Positions 53,947-63,891 of a stretch of DNA of 64,000 nucleotides are shown here, piece after piece. This DNA is from CAIZQW01 sp942493055. GTDB lineage: Bacteria > Verrucomicrobiota > Kiritimatiellia > RFP12 > UBA1067. A program made the translations under genes and the position numbers. The DNA lies in NCBI GenBank assembly GCA_942493055.1, contig OW818680.1:124001-188000 (forward strand). Direction: 5' to 3'. Each line of letters opens with the position of its first letter. Within the stretch, counting starts at the first letter, position 1. The notes under the pieces were generated by a model. That model ran no database searches. It was given only the letters and a program-made list of their open reading frames with translations, and was not told the origin of the DNA.

Positions 53947-56900
53947 ATGACTGGATCGATGATACACAAGGCACGTTTAGGCATTGTTGTGGGGACAATA
54001 ATGCTCTTCATCTCGCAGCGCGGGTTTGCTGCTGTTCCTGAATGTGTGACGAAAACAGCTTCGTTTTGGCTCGATGCCGAAAATGCAAGCTCCTTCGTGA
54101 TGAAAAATGACAAGATCACGGAATGGCGTGATGCGCGCTTTGATGGAACGTCGTTTGCTAAGGTCGCGCCCCTTCAGGGCCAGGCTCAGGTGATGAAGGA
54201 CAATCTGCTGGGGAACAAGCCCTATGTCTGGTTGCGCGCGGGCAACTATTTCTCGTTTGCTGACGAGACGAAGATTCGCGCTGTCTTTTGGGTGATCCGT
54301 GCAGATGCGCCGAATGCCTTTTTGCTGGGCCGGATAGGGGGGCATGCCGGCTATTATGATTTTCATCGGGAAATTGATAGCGGGAACGGAGAGCTTTGGG
54401 ATCCCACGTATGTTGCGAAGGGGATACGGAACGGGGCGACTTATTTCAATGGAACCGCGATTGACGGAACCGTGCATGAGCTGAACACCAACTTCAATCT
54501 GATCTCTGTTGTCGCCTCTGAGCCCCTTGCCGCCAACACCTTGGCTGCTGACCGTAGCGCCGCGCGCTCCGGTAATATTCGCGTGGCGGAGCTGATCCTG
54601 TTTGATGTCGTTCCGACCGATGTCCAGCGCATAGAAATCGAGAAGTACCTCGCAACGAAATGGGGGCTTGCTGATTATGGCAAGGCGATCCCTAATACGG
54701 CTTCCGTTTCACCGCTTGCAACATGGCTGGAACCTGCTGCGCCTGGCAAGAACTACCCGGAGGGTGAGGCAGCCCGCCAATGGGGTATTTTGCAGCATGA
54801 CTTGAAAAAGGTCGACCGCTTTAAACTGTTTGCACCTGAGACCTATTGCGCGGAAGCCCTGGTGACCCCGGAAGATAAAGACCCGCTGGCCATTCTGCTG
54901 CGCCGCACGCAAGCCTTGCTAAAGGATATTCAGTCGATGCGAAATGCTCCTGCACTGGAGGCTGAAGCAAAAGCATTAGCCGATATCACAGCGCGAGCAA
55001 AAGCCGTGCCTGAAGCCGAACAGCGGGCGTTGTTTGATGAGGCGCTTCTCTTGCGTCGTAAAATCGCCTTCTCTAATCCGCTGCTCAATTTTAAAGAGCT
55101 CCTCTTCATCAAGCGTGATTTGTCACAGGTCATGCAGCATTGCTGCGATCAATTCTACGGACAGCAGCAACGGAGCGGAGGCGGCTTGTTCGTCCTTTCA
55201 GATCCCTTTGGTGAGGCGCCCGCCATGCGCGATGTGCTGGCAGGTTCGAAGCTTGATTTTGGAACCCGGAAGGATATGGGCAAGGATGGCGGTTCGATTC
55301 TGTCGCCGGCACTGTCGTATGACGGCAAGATGATAGCCTTTGCTTATGTGGAGGGCAAAGGAAGCCGTGCACATATCATGCATCTTGATCACGCCAATAA
55401 TGGGCATTGGGACAAGGGCTTTTGTTATCACATGTTCACAATCGGTTCCGACGGCTCTAATCTGAAACAAATTACAGACGGGACCTTCAATGACTTCGCG
55501 CCCTGTTTTACGCCAGCAGGTCGCCTCGCTTTTATCTCTGAACGACGCGGCGGGTATCTGCGTTGTGGCCGGCGCTGCCCGAATTTCACAATGTTTGACA
55601 TGGCGGTGGATGGATCGGACATCCGCTGCCTCAGCTTCCATGAAACGAATGAGTGGTCTCCTTCAATCACGCATGACGGGATGTTGCTCTGGACGCGTTG
55701 GGATTATGTGGACCGCCATGGGTGTACCGCTCATCATCCCTGGATTACCACGCCAGACGGACGTAATCCGCGTCCGATACACGGAAACTATTCGTTCCGT
55801 TATCAGCGTGCGGATATGGAGATGGACACCCGGGCGATCCCAAATTCGCACTGCTTTGTTACGACCGGGGCGCCGCACCATGGACAAGCGTTTGGCTCTT
55901 TGCTGGTCATTGATCCGCGCGTGGCGGATGATGATGCCATGGCACCTGCTAAGCGTTTAACCCCTGATGTGGGATTCCCGGAAACACAAGGCGGTTCTCA
56001 GAGTTATGGAACGGCCTGGCCGTTGAGCGACACCTACTATATTGCTTCTTACGAACCTGCAGAAGCGCGCATGGGCGGAAAGAAGCTGACGTTCGGACTC
56101 TATTTGGTCGACAAATTCGGCAACAAGGAGCTGATTTACCGTGACCCGCAGATTGCCTGCGTGAGCCCCATGCCGTTCCGCGCTGAGAAGCGTCCGCCCA
56201 TTATTCCTGAACAGCGTATCGCCGCTGTTCCTGCTGCGAAGCGCCAGCCGTGCGACTGGCAGTCAGAGGCCCGGGGCGAAGGTACCATTACCATTGCTGA
56301 TGTCTATAAGAGCTACTTGCCGTGGCCCGAAGATGGCAAAAAGATTACGGCGCTTCGGATATGGCAAATCTATCCAGCCTCTCTTGGGACAGCCGACCTC
56401 TCTCATCGCACGGGTATCCAGATCAAAGAAGGATTTGATTCGGTCAATCTTGTGCGTACAGTTATCGGGACAGTTCCCGTCGAAGCCGATGGAAGCGCCT
56501 ACTTCAAGGTGCCGACAGGCTATGAGATTTTCTTCCAGGCGCTGGATGAAAATGGAGCCGCTGTTCAGTCCATGCGCTCCACGACCGCGCTGGTACCTGG
56601 CGAGCAACTCTCCTGTCAGGGCTGTCATGAGCCCAAGGGCATAGCACCCGAGCGTCTGCCTGTTGCAACACCGCTGGCGATGAAGCGCGCTGTGTCAATT
56701 CCCAAACCCGGGCCAGAGGGGACGCTTCCGTTCAGTTATCCCAAGCTTGTCCAGCCTGTGCTGGATAAGAACTGCGTCAGTTGTCATGCGGAAAAAATCA
56801 AACAAGCCAAGAAAGGCGAGAAGGTGCCGCCACGCTTGGATAGCGAGGTAAAGGGGACATATTTCACCTCGTATCTTAGTCTTGCGGAACCCTACGGTTA

Positions 56901-57153
56901 TGTTTCGTATGGTGCAGGACATGATTTTAATTCGCCGAAGTTTTACCGGACCTTCCCAGGACAATTTGGCGCGCGCGCCTCCAAGCTGTATACACTGCTG
57001 AAGAAGGGACATAAAGACGTGAAGCTCAGCGCTGAAGAGATGGAGCGGATCATTATTTGGCTGGATTCCGTCTGCCAGTTCTATGGTGTCTATGAAAAAG
57101 AGGGCGGCGAGAAACAATTGCGCGGCGAACCTGCTGAGCCCACGTTGAAGTGA
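53947..57153 (+). CDS. HzsA-related exported protein with two CxxCH motifs and LamG-like N-terminus
   Basis: A 1068-residue protein with a signal peptide and AAGGGAG before the ATG. Residues about 30-250 are a LamG-like module (ASFWLDAENASSFVMKNDKITEWRD). PD40-like blades follow (about 455-700: SPALSYDGKMIAFAYVEG, FTIGSDGSNLKQITDG). Further on come a region resembling the hydrazine synthase alpha middle domain (PVEADGSAYFKVPTGYEIFFQALDENG) and two c-type heme motifs, CQGCH (about 889) and CVSCH (about 942). HzsA-related proteins are common in Planctomycetes and Kiritimatiellota that do not do anammox; their reaction is unknown. It is followed at once by a second homologue. Confidence 0.8.
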   Translation: MTGSMIHKARLGIVVGTIMLFISQRGFAAVPECVTKTASFWLDAENASSFVMKNDKITEWRDARFDGTSFAKVAPLQGQAQVMKDNLLGNKPYVWLRAGNYFSFADETKIRAVFWVIRADAPNAFLLGRIGGHAGYYDFHREIDSGNGELWDPTYVAKGIRNGATYFNGTAIDGTVHELNTNFNLISVVASEPLAANTLAADRSAARSGNIRVAELILFDVVPTDVQRIEIEKYLATKWGLADYGKAIPNTASVSPLATWLEPAAPGKNYPEGEAARQWGILQHDLKKVDRFKLFAPETYCAEALVTPEDKDPLAILLRRTQALLKDIQSMRNAPALEAEAKALADITARAKAVPEAEQRALFDEALLLRRKIAFSNPLLNFKELLFIKRDLSQVMQHCCDQFYGQQQRSGGGLFVLSDPFGEAPAMRDVLAGSKLDFGTRKDMGKDGGSILSPALSYDGKMIAFAYVEGKGSRAHIMHLDHANNGHWDKGFCYHMFTIGSDGSNLKQITDGTFNDFAPCFTPAGRLAFISERRGGYLRCGRRCPNFTMFDMAVDGSDIRCLSFHETNEWSPSITHDGMLLWTRWDYVDRHGCTAHHPWITTPDGRNPRPIHGNYSFRYQRADMEMDTRAIPNSHCFVTTGAPHHGQAFGSLLVIDPRVADDDAMAPAKRLTPDVGFPETQGGSQSYGTAWPLSDTYYIASYEPAEARMGGKKLTFGLYLVDKFGNKELIYRDPQIACVSPMPFRAEKRPPIIPEQRIAAVPAAKRQPCDWQSEARGEGTITIADVYKSYLPWPEDGKKITALRIWQIYPASLGTADLSHRTGIQIKEGFDSVNLVRTVIGTVPVEADGSAYFKVPTGYEIFFQALDENGAAVQSMRSTTALVPGEQLSCQGCHEPKGIAPERLPVATPLAMKRAVSIPKPGPEGTLPFSYPKLVQPVLDKNCVSCHAEKIKQAKKGEKVPPRLDSEVKGTYFTSYLSLAEPYGYVSYGAGHDFNSPKFYRTFPGQFGARASKLYTLLKKGHKDVKLSAEEMERIIIWLDSVCQFYGVYEKEGGEKQLRGEPAEPTLK

Positions 57154-57176
57154 AGATCGGGAAAAGGAGAGGATTT

Positions 57177-59957
57177 ATGAGAGTTATAGGTGCAACACTG
57201 TTGGCATTATTTCTGTGTATGCCGGGTCGTGCGAAAGAGGTGGCCGGGCGGGCTGCTGATGTCGTGAAGACAGAGGTTATTCGCGGCAATGACGAACCCG
57301 TGAAGATGATTGTCGATGTGAAGGGTGTGAAGCAACTCTATCTTTCAGCATCCAATGGCGGGGACACCTATAACTATGATCAGGCTGTCTGGTGCGAACC
57401 TCGCCTGATTCAAGCGAATGGCCGGAGCACGGACTTGACAGGGGTCACGGCTTCAAGCGGCAAGGTGGGACATGGTTCCTTGGCGGCGCGAAACGTCAAG
57501 GTCGGGACCCGAGCCTTTAAACAGTCGTGGTATGCGCATGCGCCATCCGTGATTAAGTTCGATATTGAAAAACTGAAAGCGGAGCGTCTGGAAGTCTGGG
57601 TTGGGATTGAAGCCGGCTCAGGAAAGAATGGCAGTTCGGTCTTTATCGTCTCGACAAAAGAACCTGAAGGCCTCGGCAAAGAGCCCATGAACGGTGTTGA
57701 ACTTGTTCCTGACCAGGTCGAGATGCCGCCCGTCGCTAACGTCCCCATTGCCCAAGCGAAAGTCAACTTTAACGCAGAGGCTGCGAAGAAGCTCATTGCA
57801 AAGGGGATTACGCAAATGCTCTTTGTGCGCCGCTTTACCTTGACGTGCAGCCACTCCTATACGGAGTTTATTGATTCCAAGTGGACCCCGGGCGGGAGCC
57901 TCTGCCTCCTGGATCTGCCCACCGGGAAGGCGACGGAGCTTACCCCGGAATCCATGCGCAATGGCGTTTTCAACCGCTTTGATCTCTCGTGGGATGCAAA
58001 GAAAATCATTTTCGATTACAAGTCTGACGCGAAAGAGCCCTACTGTCTGTATGAGATGGACATCGACGGCAAGAACCTCAAACAGCTGACCTTCCGCGTC
58101 CCTGAATATGATGCGCTCATGGCCCGCTATCGCATTGCTCCGAATGATATGCACCCCTGTTATTTGCAGGACGGGAGTATCGTGTTCTCGTCCTCACGCA
58201 GCATGGTCAGCGTACTGTGCAATGGCGGGGATGTCTACCCTTCCACAACAATGCACCGTATGGATGCGGATGGAAAAAATATCAGGAAGGTCAGCTTTAA
58301 TTTGCTGAGCGAATTCTCTCCGGCTGTGCTGCCTGATGGGCGGGTCCTCTACATGCGCTGGGAATACAATCGCAAAGGCGCGGGTGAAATCAAGTGCCTG
58401 TGGTCCATGCGTCCGGATGGTTCAGGGACAGCGGAAGTGTATGGCAATCAGATTCAAGATCCTGAGACCATGCTCTATGGACGTCCGATCCCGGGAACCG
58501 ATAAGATCTCCTTCCTAGGCTGTTCGCACTGGGGGCCGAATAACGGTGTAGGGACCATTATCGTGCTGGATACGAAGGTCGATCCGGCCAGCACAAATGC
58601 CATGCGGTTTATCACGCCGGATGTCATGGCCATGACCCATGGCGGCTATACGTTCCTGGTGAACGGGAAGTATGTCAACGAGAGCACGGGACGTCCGGGA
58701 CGTCTGTTTAAAGACCCGTATCCGATTACAGAAGAGCTGTTCATTGCGTCATGCAAGCCCAAGGGGATTGGCTGGGGGGTTCCGAATGGCTATCACCTCG
58801 TGCTTGTGGATGGCGCAGGAAAAGACACGCTGCTCTTCCAGGATGAAGGCATGTCCTGCTGGGGTGCTTATCCGGTCCTCCAGCGCAAAGCGCCGCCCAT
58901 GCCCGGTTATTCCCGCAATGAGGAACTTTCAAAGGGCAAGCAGGCTCAGTGTCTCTTGACAGATGTCTATGCCGGGCTAGATGGCGTGAAGCGGGGCGAT
59001 GTGAAATGGCTGCGCGTGATGGAGCAGACACCCCGTCCGTGGACAGCCCGCAACGTGTGGGGCGGCGGTGATGCATGCGGTATGGCGCATACCGCTTTAG
59101 GCCCGCGTATCCTCGGTTTGCATGTCACCTACGGAGTGGTACCCGTAGAAGCGGATGGTTCTGCCAACTTCCTGGTTCCGGCAGAGCGTAACATCTATTT
59201 CCAGGCACTTGATGCCGAGGGCCGTGTGATCCAGACTGAGCGCACCTATGTGAACTACATGCCGGGTGAAATTCGTGGCTGTGTCGGATGCCATGAGCGT
59301 GGCACAGGCGCCATCAAGCAGAAGACAGCCGGCTCACCCCTGACAACAGGGAGCGGGACAGCCCTGAAGCGCAAGCCTTCAATCATCCAGGCAGAGCCGG
59401 AGGCCAAGCAGCTTGGGCGCGTTTATGACTATGAACGCCAGATCCAACCGATCTGGGATGCCAAGTGCGTCTCCTGTCATGGCGGCGAGAAGCCTGCCGG
59501 AAAAATGAGTCTAGAGGGTACGCGCACCGCACTCTACTCACTCTCCTATGAGAATTTAACCAAGGGCGCTTTGGCAGGAAAACAAGCCAATGAAAATAGT
59601 GTGCGCACAGGCGATACAGAACATAAGAATCCTTACTTCTATGGCACCTACTCCAGCATCCTCGCAGCTATGTTTGACACGTTCAAGCCTTGCTTTGATG
59701 GCTTCCCCGGACAGGCGGAGGTGATGCAGAAGCGAGTCGAAGAGTTGCGCGAAAAGCACAAGAAAGTCATTCTCACATCGTATGAAAAGCGCCAGATCTA
59801 TGGCTGGCTTGATACCACTTGTCAATATTACCCGAGCTATTGGGGACAGAAGAATCTGAAGCACAAAGACGCACCCTTCTTCCGCCCGGAGGTCAGTTTT
59901 GTTGAGGCGATAACGCCGACCTGGCCCTCACGCATGGACGACTTGTACAAGAAATAG
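57177..59957 (+). CDS. Second HzsA-related exported protein with two CxxCH motifs
   Basis: About 926 residues from the ATG at 57177, behind AAAAGGAGAGGATTT. A GTG nine codons upstream would overlap the previous stop. Signal peptide (MRVIGATLLALFLCMPGRA). It lacks the LamG-like module of its neighbour and has an NPCBM-like N-terminal domain (KQLYLSASNGGDTYNYDQAVW), then PD40-like blades (FDLSWDAKKIIFDYKSDAK, MDADGKNIRKVSF). The segment VPVEADGSANFLVPAERNIYFQALDAEG aligns by eye with the neighbour. Heme motifs are CVGCH (about 702) and CVSCH (about 763). The pair probably forms a periplasmic complex. Confidence 0.8.
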   Translation: MRVIGATLLALFLCMPGRAKEVAGRAADVVKTEVIRGNDEPVKMIVDVKGVKQLYLSASNGGDTYNYDQAVWCEPRLIQANGRSTDLTGVTASSGKVGHGSLAARNVKVGTRAFKQSWYAHAPSVIKFDIEKLKAERLEVWVGIEAGSGKNGSSVFIVSTKEPEGLGKEPMNGVELVPDQVEMPPVANVPIAQAKVNFNAEAAKKLIAKGITQMLFVRRFTLTCSHSYTEFIDSKWTPGGSLCLLDLPTGKATELTPESMRNGVFNRFDLSWDAKKIIFDYKSDAKEPYCLYEMDIDGKNLKQLTFRVPEYDALMARYRIAPNDMHPCYLQDGSIVFSSSRSMVSVLCNGGDVYPSTTMHRMDADGKNIRKVSFNLLSEFSPAVLPDGRVLYMRWEYNRKGAGEIKCLWSMRPDGSGTAEVYGNQIQDPETMLYGRPIPGTDKISFLGCSHWGPNNGVGTIIVLDTKVDPASTNAMRFITPDVMAMTHGGYTFLVNGKYVNESTGRPGRLFKDPYPITEELFIASCKPKGIGWGVPNGYHLVLVDGAGKDTLLFQDEGMSCWGAYPVLQRKAPPMPGYSRNEELSKGKQAQCLLTDVYAGLDGVKRGDVKWLRVMEQTPRPWTARNVWGGGDACGMAHTALGPRILGLHVTYGVVPVEADGSANFLVPAERNIYFQALDAEGRVIQTERTYVNYMPGEIRGCVGCHERGTGAIKQKTAGSPLTTGSGTALKRKPSIIQAEPEAKQLGRVYDYERQIQPIWDAKCVSCHGGEKPAGKMSLEGTRTALYSLSYENLTKGALAGKQANENSVRTGDTEHKNPYFYGTYSSILAAMFDTFKPCFDGFPGQAEVMQKRVEELREKHKKVILTSYEKRQIYGWLDTTCQYYPSYWGQKNLKHKDAPFFRPEVSFVEAITPTWPSRMDDLYKK

Positions 59958-59969
59958 GGGAGTTGTCTT

Positions 59970-61109
59970 GTGAATGTGAAATCTGTTTTACTTTTGCTCT
60001 TGCCGCTTTCTATGTTGAGTCACGCACAAATTCCTGCCTTATGGGGACCGCATGAGCCTTCCACAAAAAACTGGGAAGAGAAGCGGCGGCCAGAGGTGCT
60101 GGAGGTGATGACACGGGAGATGTTTGGCCGGGCTCCGACCGATAAGCCCAGTGCTGTGACCTTCAAAGCGCTTGGACCTGATAAAGCTGTTTATGACGGA
60201 CAAGCCATTCTGAAGAAGATCCTGGTTTCGTACGAGGGGGCCTCTGGCAAGGCTTCATTCCCTGTGACGGCTGTTATCCCTGTGTCCAAAACACCCGTGC
60301 CCGTCTTTTTAGAGATGAGCATTAATTACCCGGACCGGGTTGATGAAAATTTGGGGCGGGCCTCCGCTGCATGGCCTGCACAACTGATTGTCAAACGTGG
60401 CTACGCTGCAGTCGTATTTGACTACACGAATGCTGTCCCTGACAATCCTCAGGGATTTAAGACATGGACGGCTGACGTGTGGGGAAAGACCGGCGAGCGC
60501 GCCCCGGATGCTGGCGGCTCGATCGCGGCATGGGCCTGGTGCATCAGTCGCGTGATTGACTGGATGGAAACCGAGTCGGCCCTCGATGCGAAGAAGATTG
60601 CGGTGGTGGGTTTCTCCCGGGGTGGCAAGACCGCATTATGGGCCGGTGCGACGGACAAGCGTATTGCCATGACTGTCGCGTGCGGTTCAGGCGGAGGCGG
60701 CGCAAAGCTCATGCGCATGAATCTGCCGAAGTCAGAGCCCGTGGCCCGCTTGAATAAGTCCTTTCCGCATTGGTTCTGTCCCAACTATGCGCTGTATGGA
60801 CCTGACGAAACGCAGGCCCCCTTTGATATGCATTGGCTGACAGCTCTGATTGCGCCTCGCCTGTTATACGTGTCATCGGCGACACTCGATGTGTGGGCGG
60901 GGCCTGAGGGTGAATTCCAGAGTTGCGTCTTGGCGTCGCCCATCTGGGAGGCCTACGGTAAGAAGGGCCTTACGGGTGCGACCTTCCCGGCACCTGAACA
61001 GCCGCTCCATGATGGAGAGATTGGCTATCATCTCCGCAGCGGCGTTCATTTCTTGACAGAATATGACTGGGTTCAATACATCAACTTTGCTGACAAGCAT
61101 CTGCGCTAG
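59970..61109 (+). CDS. Exported CE15-like / acetyl xylan esterase-like alpha/beta hydrolase
   Basis: A 379-residue protein from GTG, with AGGGGAG upstream and 12 bp after the HzsA-related stop. Signal peptide (VLLLLLPLSMLSHAQ). The nucleophile elbow is GFSRGGKTA (Ser near 215), and there are further CE15-like segments: PHWFCPNY and RSGVHFLTEYDW near the end, with a candidate catalytic His in LHDGEIGYHLRSGVHF. CE15 glucuronoyl esterases cut ester links between glucuronic acid and lignin or other alcohols. Acetyl esterase activity is an alternative. Confidence 0.75.
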   Translation: MNVKSVLLLLLPLSMLSHAQIPALWGPHEPSTKNWEEKRRPEVLEVMTREMFGRAPTDKPSAVTFKALGPDKAVYDGQAILKKILVSYEGASGKASFPVTAVIPVSKTPVPVFLEMSINYPDRVDENLGRASAAWPAQLIVKRGYAAVVFDYTNAVPDNPQGFKTWTADVWGKTGERAPDAGGSIAAWAWCISRVIDWMETESALDAKKIAVVGFSRGGKTALWAGATDKRIAMTVACGSGGGGAKLMRMNLPKSEPVARLNKSFPHWFCPNYALYGPDETQAPFDMHWLTALIAPRLLYVSSATLDVWAGPEGEFQSCVLASPIWEAYGKKGLTGATFPAPEQPLHDGEIGYHLRSGVHFLTEYDWVQYINFADKHLR

Positions 61110-61135
61110 AGGACACAAACGAAAGGATACAACGC

Positions 61136-62146
61136 ATGACACTGGGACTGATTCTGATTGCAATTGGCGCTATCTGTGGTGGCTCGTTTGGGTTGCCTGC
61201 AAAGTTTGCACCCAAGGGAACGCCGTGGGAGGTGCTTTGGGGGCCGTTCTTCTTCTTTGCGACGATCCTGTTGCCGGTGACGATCGGGCCTGTGCTGGTG
61301 AAAGATCTCTTTGGCATCTGCAGCACGATGGAGTTGAAGCACTGGCTGATGCCTGTCCTCTTCGGGTTCTTGTGGGGCCTGGGCTCCATGACCTTGGGGC
61401 GCAGTTTCGCCTTTATCGGATTGTCACTGGCGTATGCCCTGAACTATGGCATGCAGATTGCCTTTGGCATGCTGGCGCCGAGCCTCATTTTCAATGCGGC
61501 TGTTTTTGGAAAAACACAAGGCGCATTGATTCTCCTGGGTGCGGCAGTCTGTATTCTTGGTGTGGTGATCTCCGGCCGCGCGGCACTCTTGAAAGAGGCC
61601 TCTCAGCAGATCTCTGAGAAAACCCAGAAAAAGAACATGGCCATGGGTATTTTTGTGGCAGTGTTGTCCGGCGTCCTCTGTGCCTGTTATTCGGTTGCCT
61701 CTGGTTACGGGAGCAGCGCCATGAAGCTGGCCCAAGATGCCAACCCCGGCTCAAGCCTGTCAGGGTTCATGGTGACGGCGCTCATCTTGTGGGGCGGCTC
61801 TGTTTCAGCGTGCGGCTACTGCATCCAGCAACTGACAGTGAATAAGACCTGGGGTGCGTTGGCCCAATCCAAACAGATACGTGTTTACGTGATTGCCCTG
61901 CTCATGGCGCTCTTGCACGACGGCGCGATTGCCTGTTACAACATCGGCGCCCCCATGCTGAGTAAAGTCGGAAACGCGATTGGCTATGGCATCTTCATGT
62001 CGCTCGCTATTTTTACAGGCACCGTGAACGGCTTCCTTTCAGGCGAGTGGAAGGGTGTTGATCAGCGGGCTGTCAATGGCATCCGCCTGGCGCTGGCCAT
62101 CCTTGTTGTGGGTGTTTGCATACTGGCATACGCGAATTCGTTATAA
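61136..62146 (+). CDS. RhaT-family sugar permease
   Basis: A 336-residue protein with about ten hydrophobic segments and the RhaT-like N-terminus GLILIAIGAICGGSFGLPAKFAPKG, WEVLWGPFFFFA and GFLWGLGSMTLGRSFAFIGLSLAYALNYG. RhaT is an L-rhamnose/proton symporter; members in PVC genomes often have other sugars as substrates. AAAGGATACAACGC precedes the ATG. A sugar kinase follows 20 bp later, supporting a transport-phosphorylation pair. Confidence 0.85.
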   Translation: MTLGLILIAIGAICGGSFGLPAKFAPKGTPWEVLWGPFFFFATILLPVTIGPVLVKDLFGICSTMELKHWLMPVLFGFLWGLGSMTLGRSFAFIGLSLAYALNYGMQIAFGMLAPSLIFNAAVFGKTQGALILLGAAVCILGVVISGRAALLKEASQQISEKTQKKNMAMGIFVAVLSGVLCACYSVASGYGSSAMKLAQDANPGSSLSGFMVTALILWGGSVSACGYCIQQLTVNKTWGALAQSKQIRVYVIALLMALLHDGAIACYNIGAPMLSKVGNAIGYGIFMSLAIFTGTVNGFLSGEWKGVDQRAVNGIRLALAILVVGVCILAYANSL

Positions 62147-62165
62147 TCATCCAGAGGTGAACACG

Positions 62166-63692
62166 ATGATCGCTTCAATCGATTTAGGCTCAACGTCGAT
62201 CAAGGTTTGCGTGTATGACGTGGACGGAACCTGCGTGGCCTCTGCTTCACGTCCGACACCGCGTTATAATCCATATGAAGCGCAACATCCTGAGTGGGTC
62301 TTCTGGAATCCGGATGAGGTCTGGGCGCGGGTAGGGGAGTCCTTCCGGGAGATCGGTTCCCGACTCGACATCTCAAAGGTTTTGGCAGTTGCAGTGACAG
62401 GCATGGGCATGGACGGTGTGCCGGTTGACGAGGCAGGGAATGCGCTTTACCCGTTCATTAGCTGGCATTGCGGACGCACCGCGCCTCAGGCGAAGTGGTG
62501 GGAGGCCAACATCGGCGCGGACAAGACCTTTTCCATCGCCGGCTTCCCCCCGTGGGCCATGACCGGTGTCATGCGGGTGCGCTGGATGATGGAACATGAG
62601 CCCGCCATTCTGGAGCGCGCGAAGAAGTGGCTCCTGATTGAAGATTTTGTGAACTGCAAACTGTGCGGCGTGATGGCGACTGATCCGAGCATGGCGACCT
62701 GCATGCTGTTGCTCGACCAGCGGACGCGCCAATGGTCTGACGAACTGGTGACACGCTCGGAGATTCCGCGGCGGCTCCTCCCGGAGGTCAAACCCTCAGG
62801 CACACGCCTGGGGGAGATTACAGCGAGTGCGGCTCAGGTGACGGGGTTGGCGCAGGGAACGGCTGTCATTCTGGGCGGGCAGGATCATCTCTGCGGCACC
62901 CTGCCGGTGGGCGCCCATCGTCCTGGCGTGGTCTCCAATGTCATGGGGAGTTGGGAAAATCTGATTGCGACGGTTGCTGACGCCACATGCGATGTGGCGT
63001 TGGGACGTTCAGGGGTCTGTGTGCAAGCGCATGTGGCACCGAACCGGACAGCAGTATGGGGCGGTGCGCCCTCGGCCTCTGCGCTGACCTGGTGTCGCGA
63101 ATTGACCGGCGATGATAAATGCTCATGGGAAGAGGTGATTGATCGGTGTGAGCATGAGACACAACCTGGCGCAGGCGGACTCATCTTCTTGCCGTATTTA
63201 TCCACTGCGACATGTCCGGTGAATAATCCTGCGGCAACGGGCGCCTTTATTGGCCTCCTGAACACCACCCGCAAAGCAGAGGTCTTCCGCGCGGTGCTGG
63301 AAGGACTCAATCAGCAATTTCTTCATATTTTACAGACTATGGAACGTGGCATGCATACGCGCTTTGAACGGATCATCGCCTCCGGCGGCGCCACGCGTAA
63401 CGCCTTCTGGTTGCAGAATAAGGCAGACATTTCCGGCATCGATGTTGAGGTCTCCACGATTCAGGACACCTCGCCACTTGGCGCGGCTATGCTGGCGGGG
63501 GTTGCAACAGGATTCTGGAGCGATTTAGATGCTGCGGTTGAGCGTGTCAAGGGGGACACCCGCGTGTTTCATCCTGATGAAAAGAATCATGCGCGCTACC
63601 AGTCTCTGACGGAAGTGTACCAAGGGCTGGCGACCTTGTTGAAGCCTGCCTACCGCGCCCTGGCCGATTGGAAGGAACAGAGCGCCGGATAG
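62166..63692 (+). CDS. FGGY-family carbohydrate kinase
   Basis: About 508 residues from the ATG at 62166, behind AGAGGTG. N-terminal phosphate-binding loop MIASIDLGSTSIKVCVYDVDG, ISWHCGRTAPQAKWW, the FGGY-type DHLCGTLPVGAHRPGVVSNVMGSWENL region and the second ATPase lobe (FERIIASGGATRNAFWLQNKADISG). It phosphorylates a sugar or polyol. The RhaT-type permease next door suggests a rhamnose-like or related sugar, but ribulose- and xylulose-type specificities cannot be excluded. Confidence 0.85.
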   Translation: MIASIDLGSTSIKVCVYDVDGTCVASASRPTPRYNPYEAQHPEWVFWNPDEVWARVGESFREIGSRLDISKVLAVAVTGMGMDGVPVDEAGNALYPFISWHCGRTAPQAKWWEANIGADKTFSIAGFPPWAMTGVMRVRWMMEHEPAILERAKKWLLIEDFVNCKLCGVMATDPSMATCMLLLDQRTRQWSDELVTRSEIPRRLLPEVKPSGTRLGEITASAAQVTGLAQGTAVILGGQDHLCGTLPVGAHRPGVVSNVMGSWENLIATVADATCDVALGRSGVCVQAHVAPNRTAVWGGAPSASALTWCRELTGDDKCSWEEVIDRCEHETQPGAGGLIFLPYLSTATCPVNNPAATGAFIGLLNTTRKAEVFRAVLEGLNQQFLHILQTMERGMHTRFERIIASGGATRNAFWLQNKADISGIDVEVSTIQDTSPLGAAMLAGVATGFWSDLDAAVERVKGDTRVFHPDEKNHARYQSLTEVYQGLATLLKPAYRALADWKEQSAG

Positions 63693-63749
63693 GCATAAGG
63701 CCCCGCGCGGCCTTGCCGCGAACAAACGAAATGGTAACTTTTGGAATAT

Positions 63750-63852
63750 TGGAATAATGGGAGAGAAAATGGCCAGCAATTTGGAGGGACGCGCTTTGTC
63801 GCGTCCGGCCACGACAAAGCGTGGCCCTCCAAAGAATTGCTCAATTATTCCA
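63750..63852. repeat. Two-hairpin palindrome with complementary loops (third copy)
   Basis: TGGAATAAT/ATTATTCCA (63750-63758/63844-63852) flank AGCAATT/AATTGCT and GGAGGG/CCCTCC. Inside are ACGCG-CTTTGT-CGCGT (63789-63804) and CCACG-ACAAAG-CGTGG (63809-63824). The loops CTTTGT and ACAAAG are perfect complements. The flanking GGAATA-type words also occur at the 6.0-kb copy. Confidence 0.8.
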
Positions 63853-63891
63853 GCATTTCTGTGAAACTATCGACGAGGAGAAAATGACAAT

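Noticed and set aside
63697..63714. Terminator after the sugar kinase
   Set aside because: AAGGCC-CCGCGC-GGCCTT forms a short hairpin, but no T-run follows.
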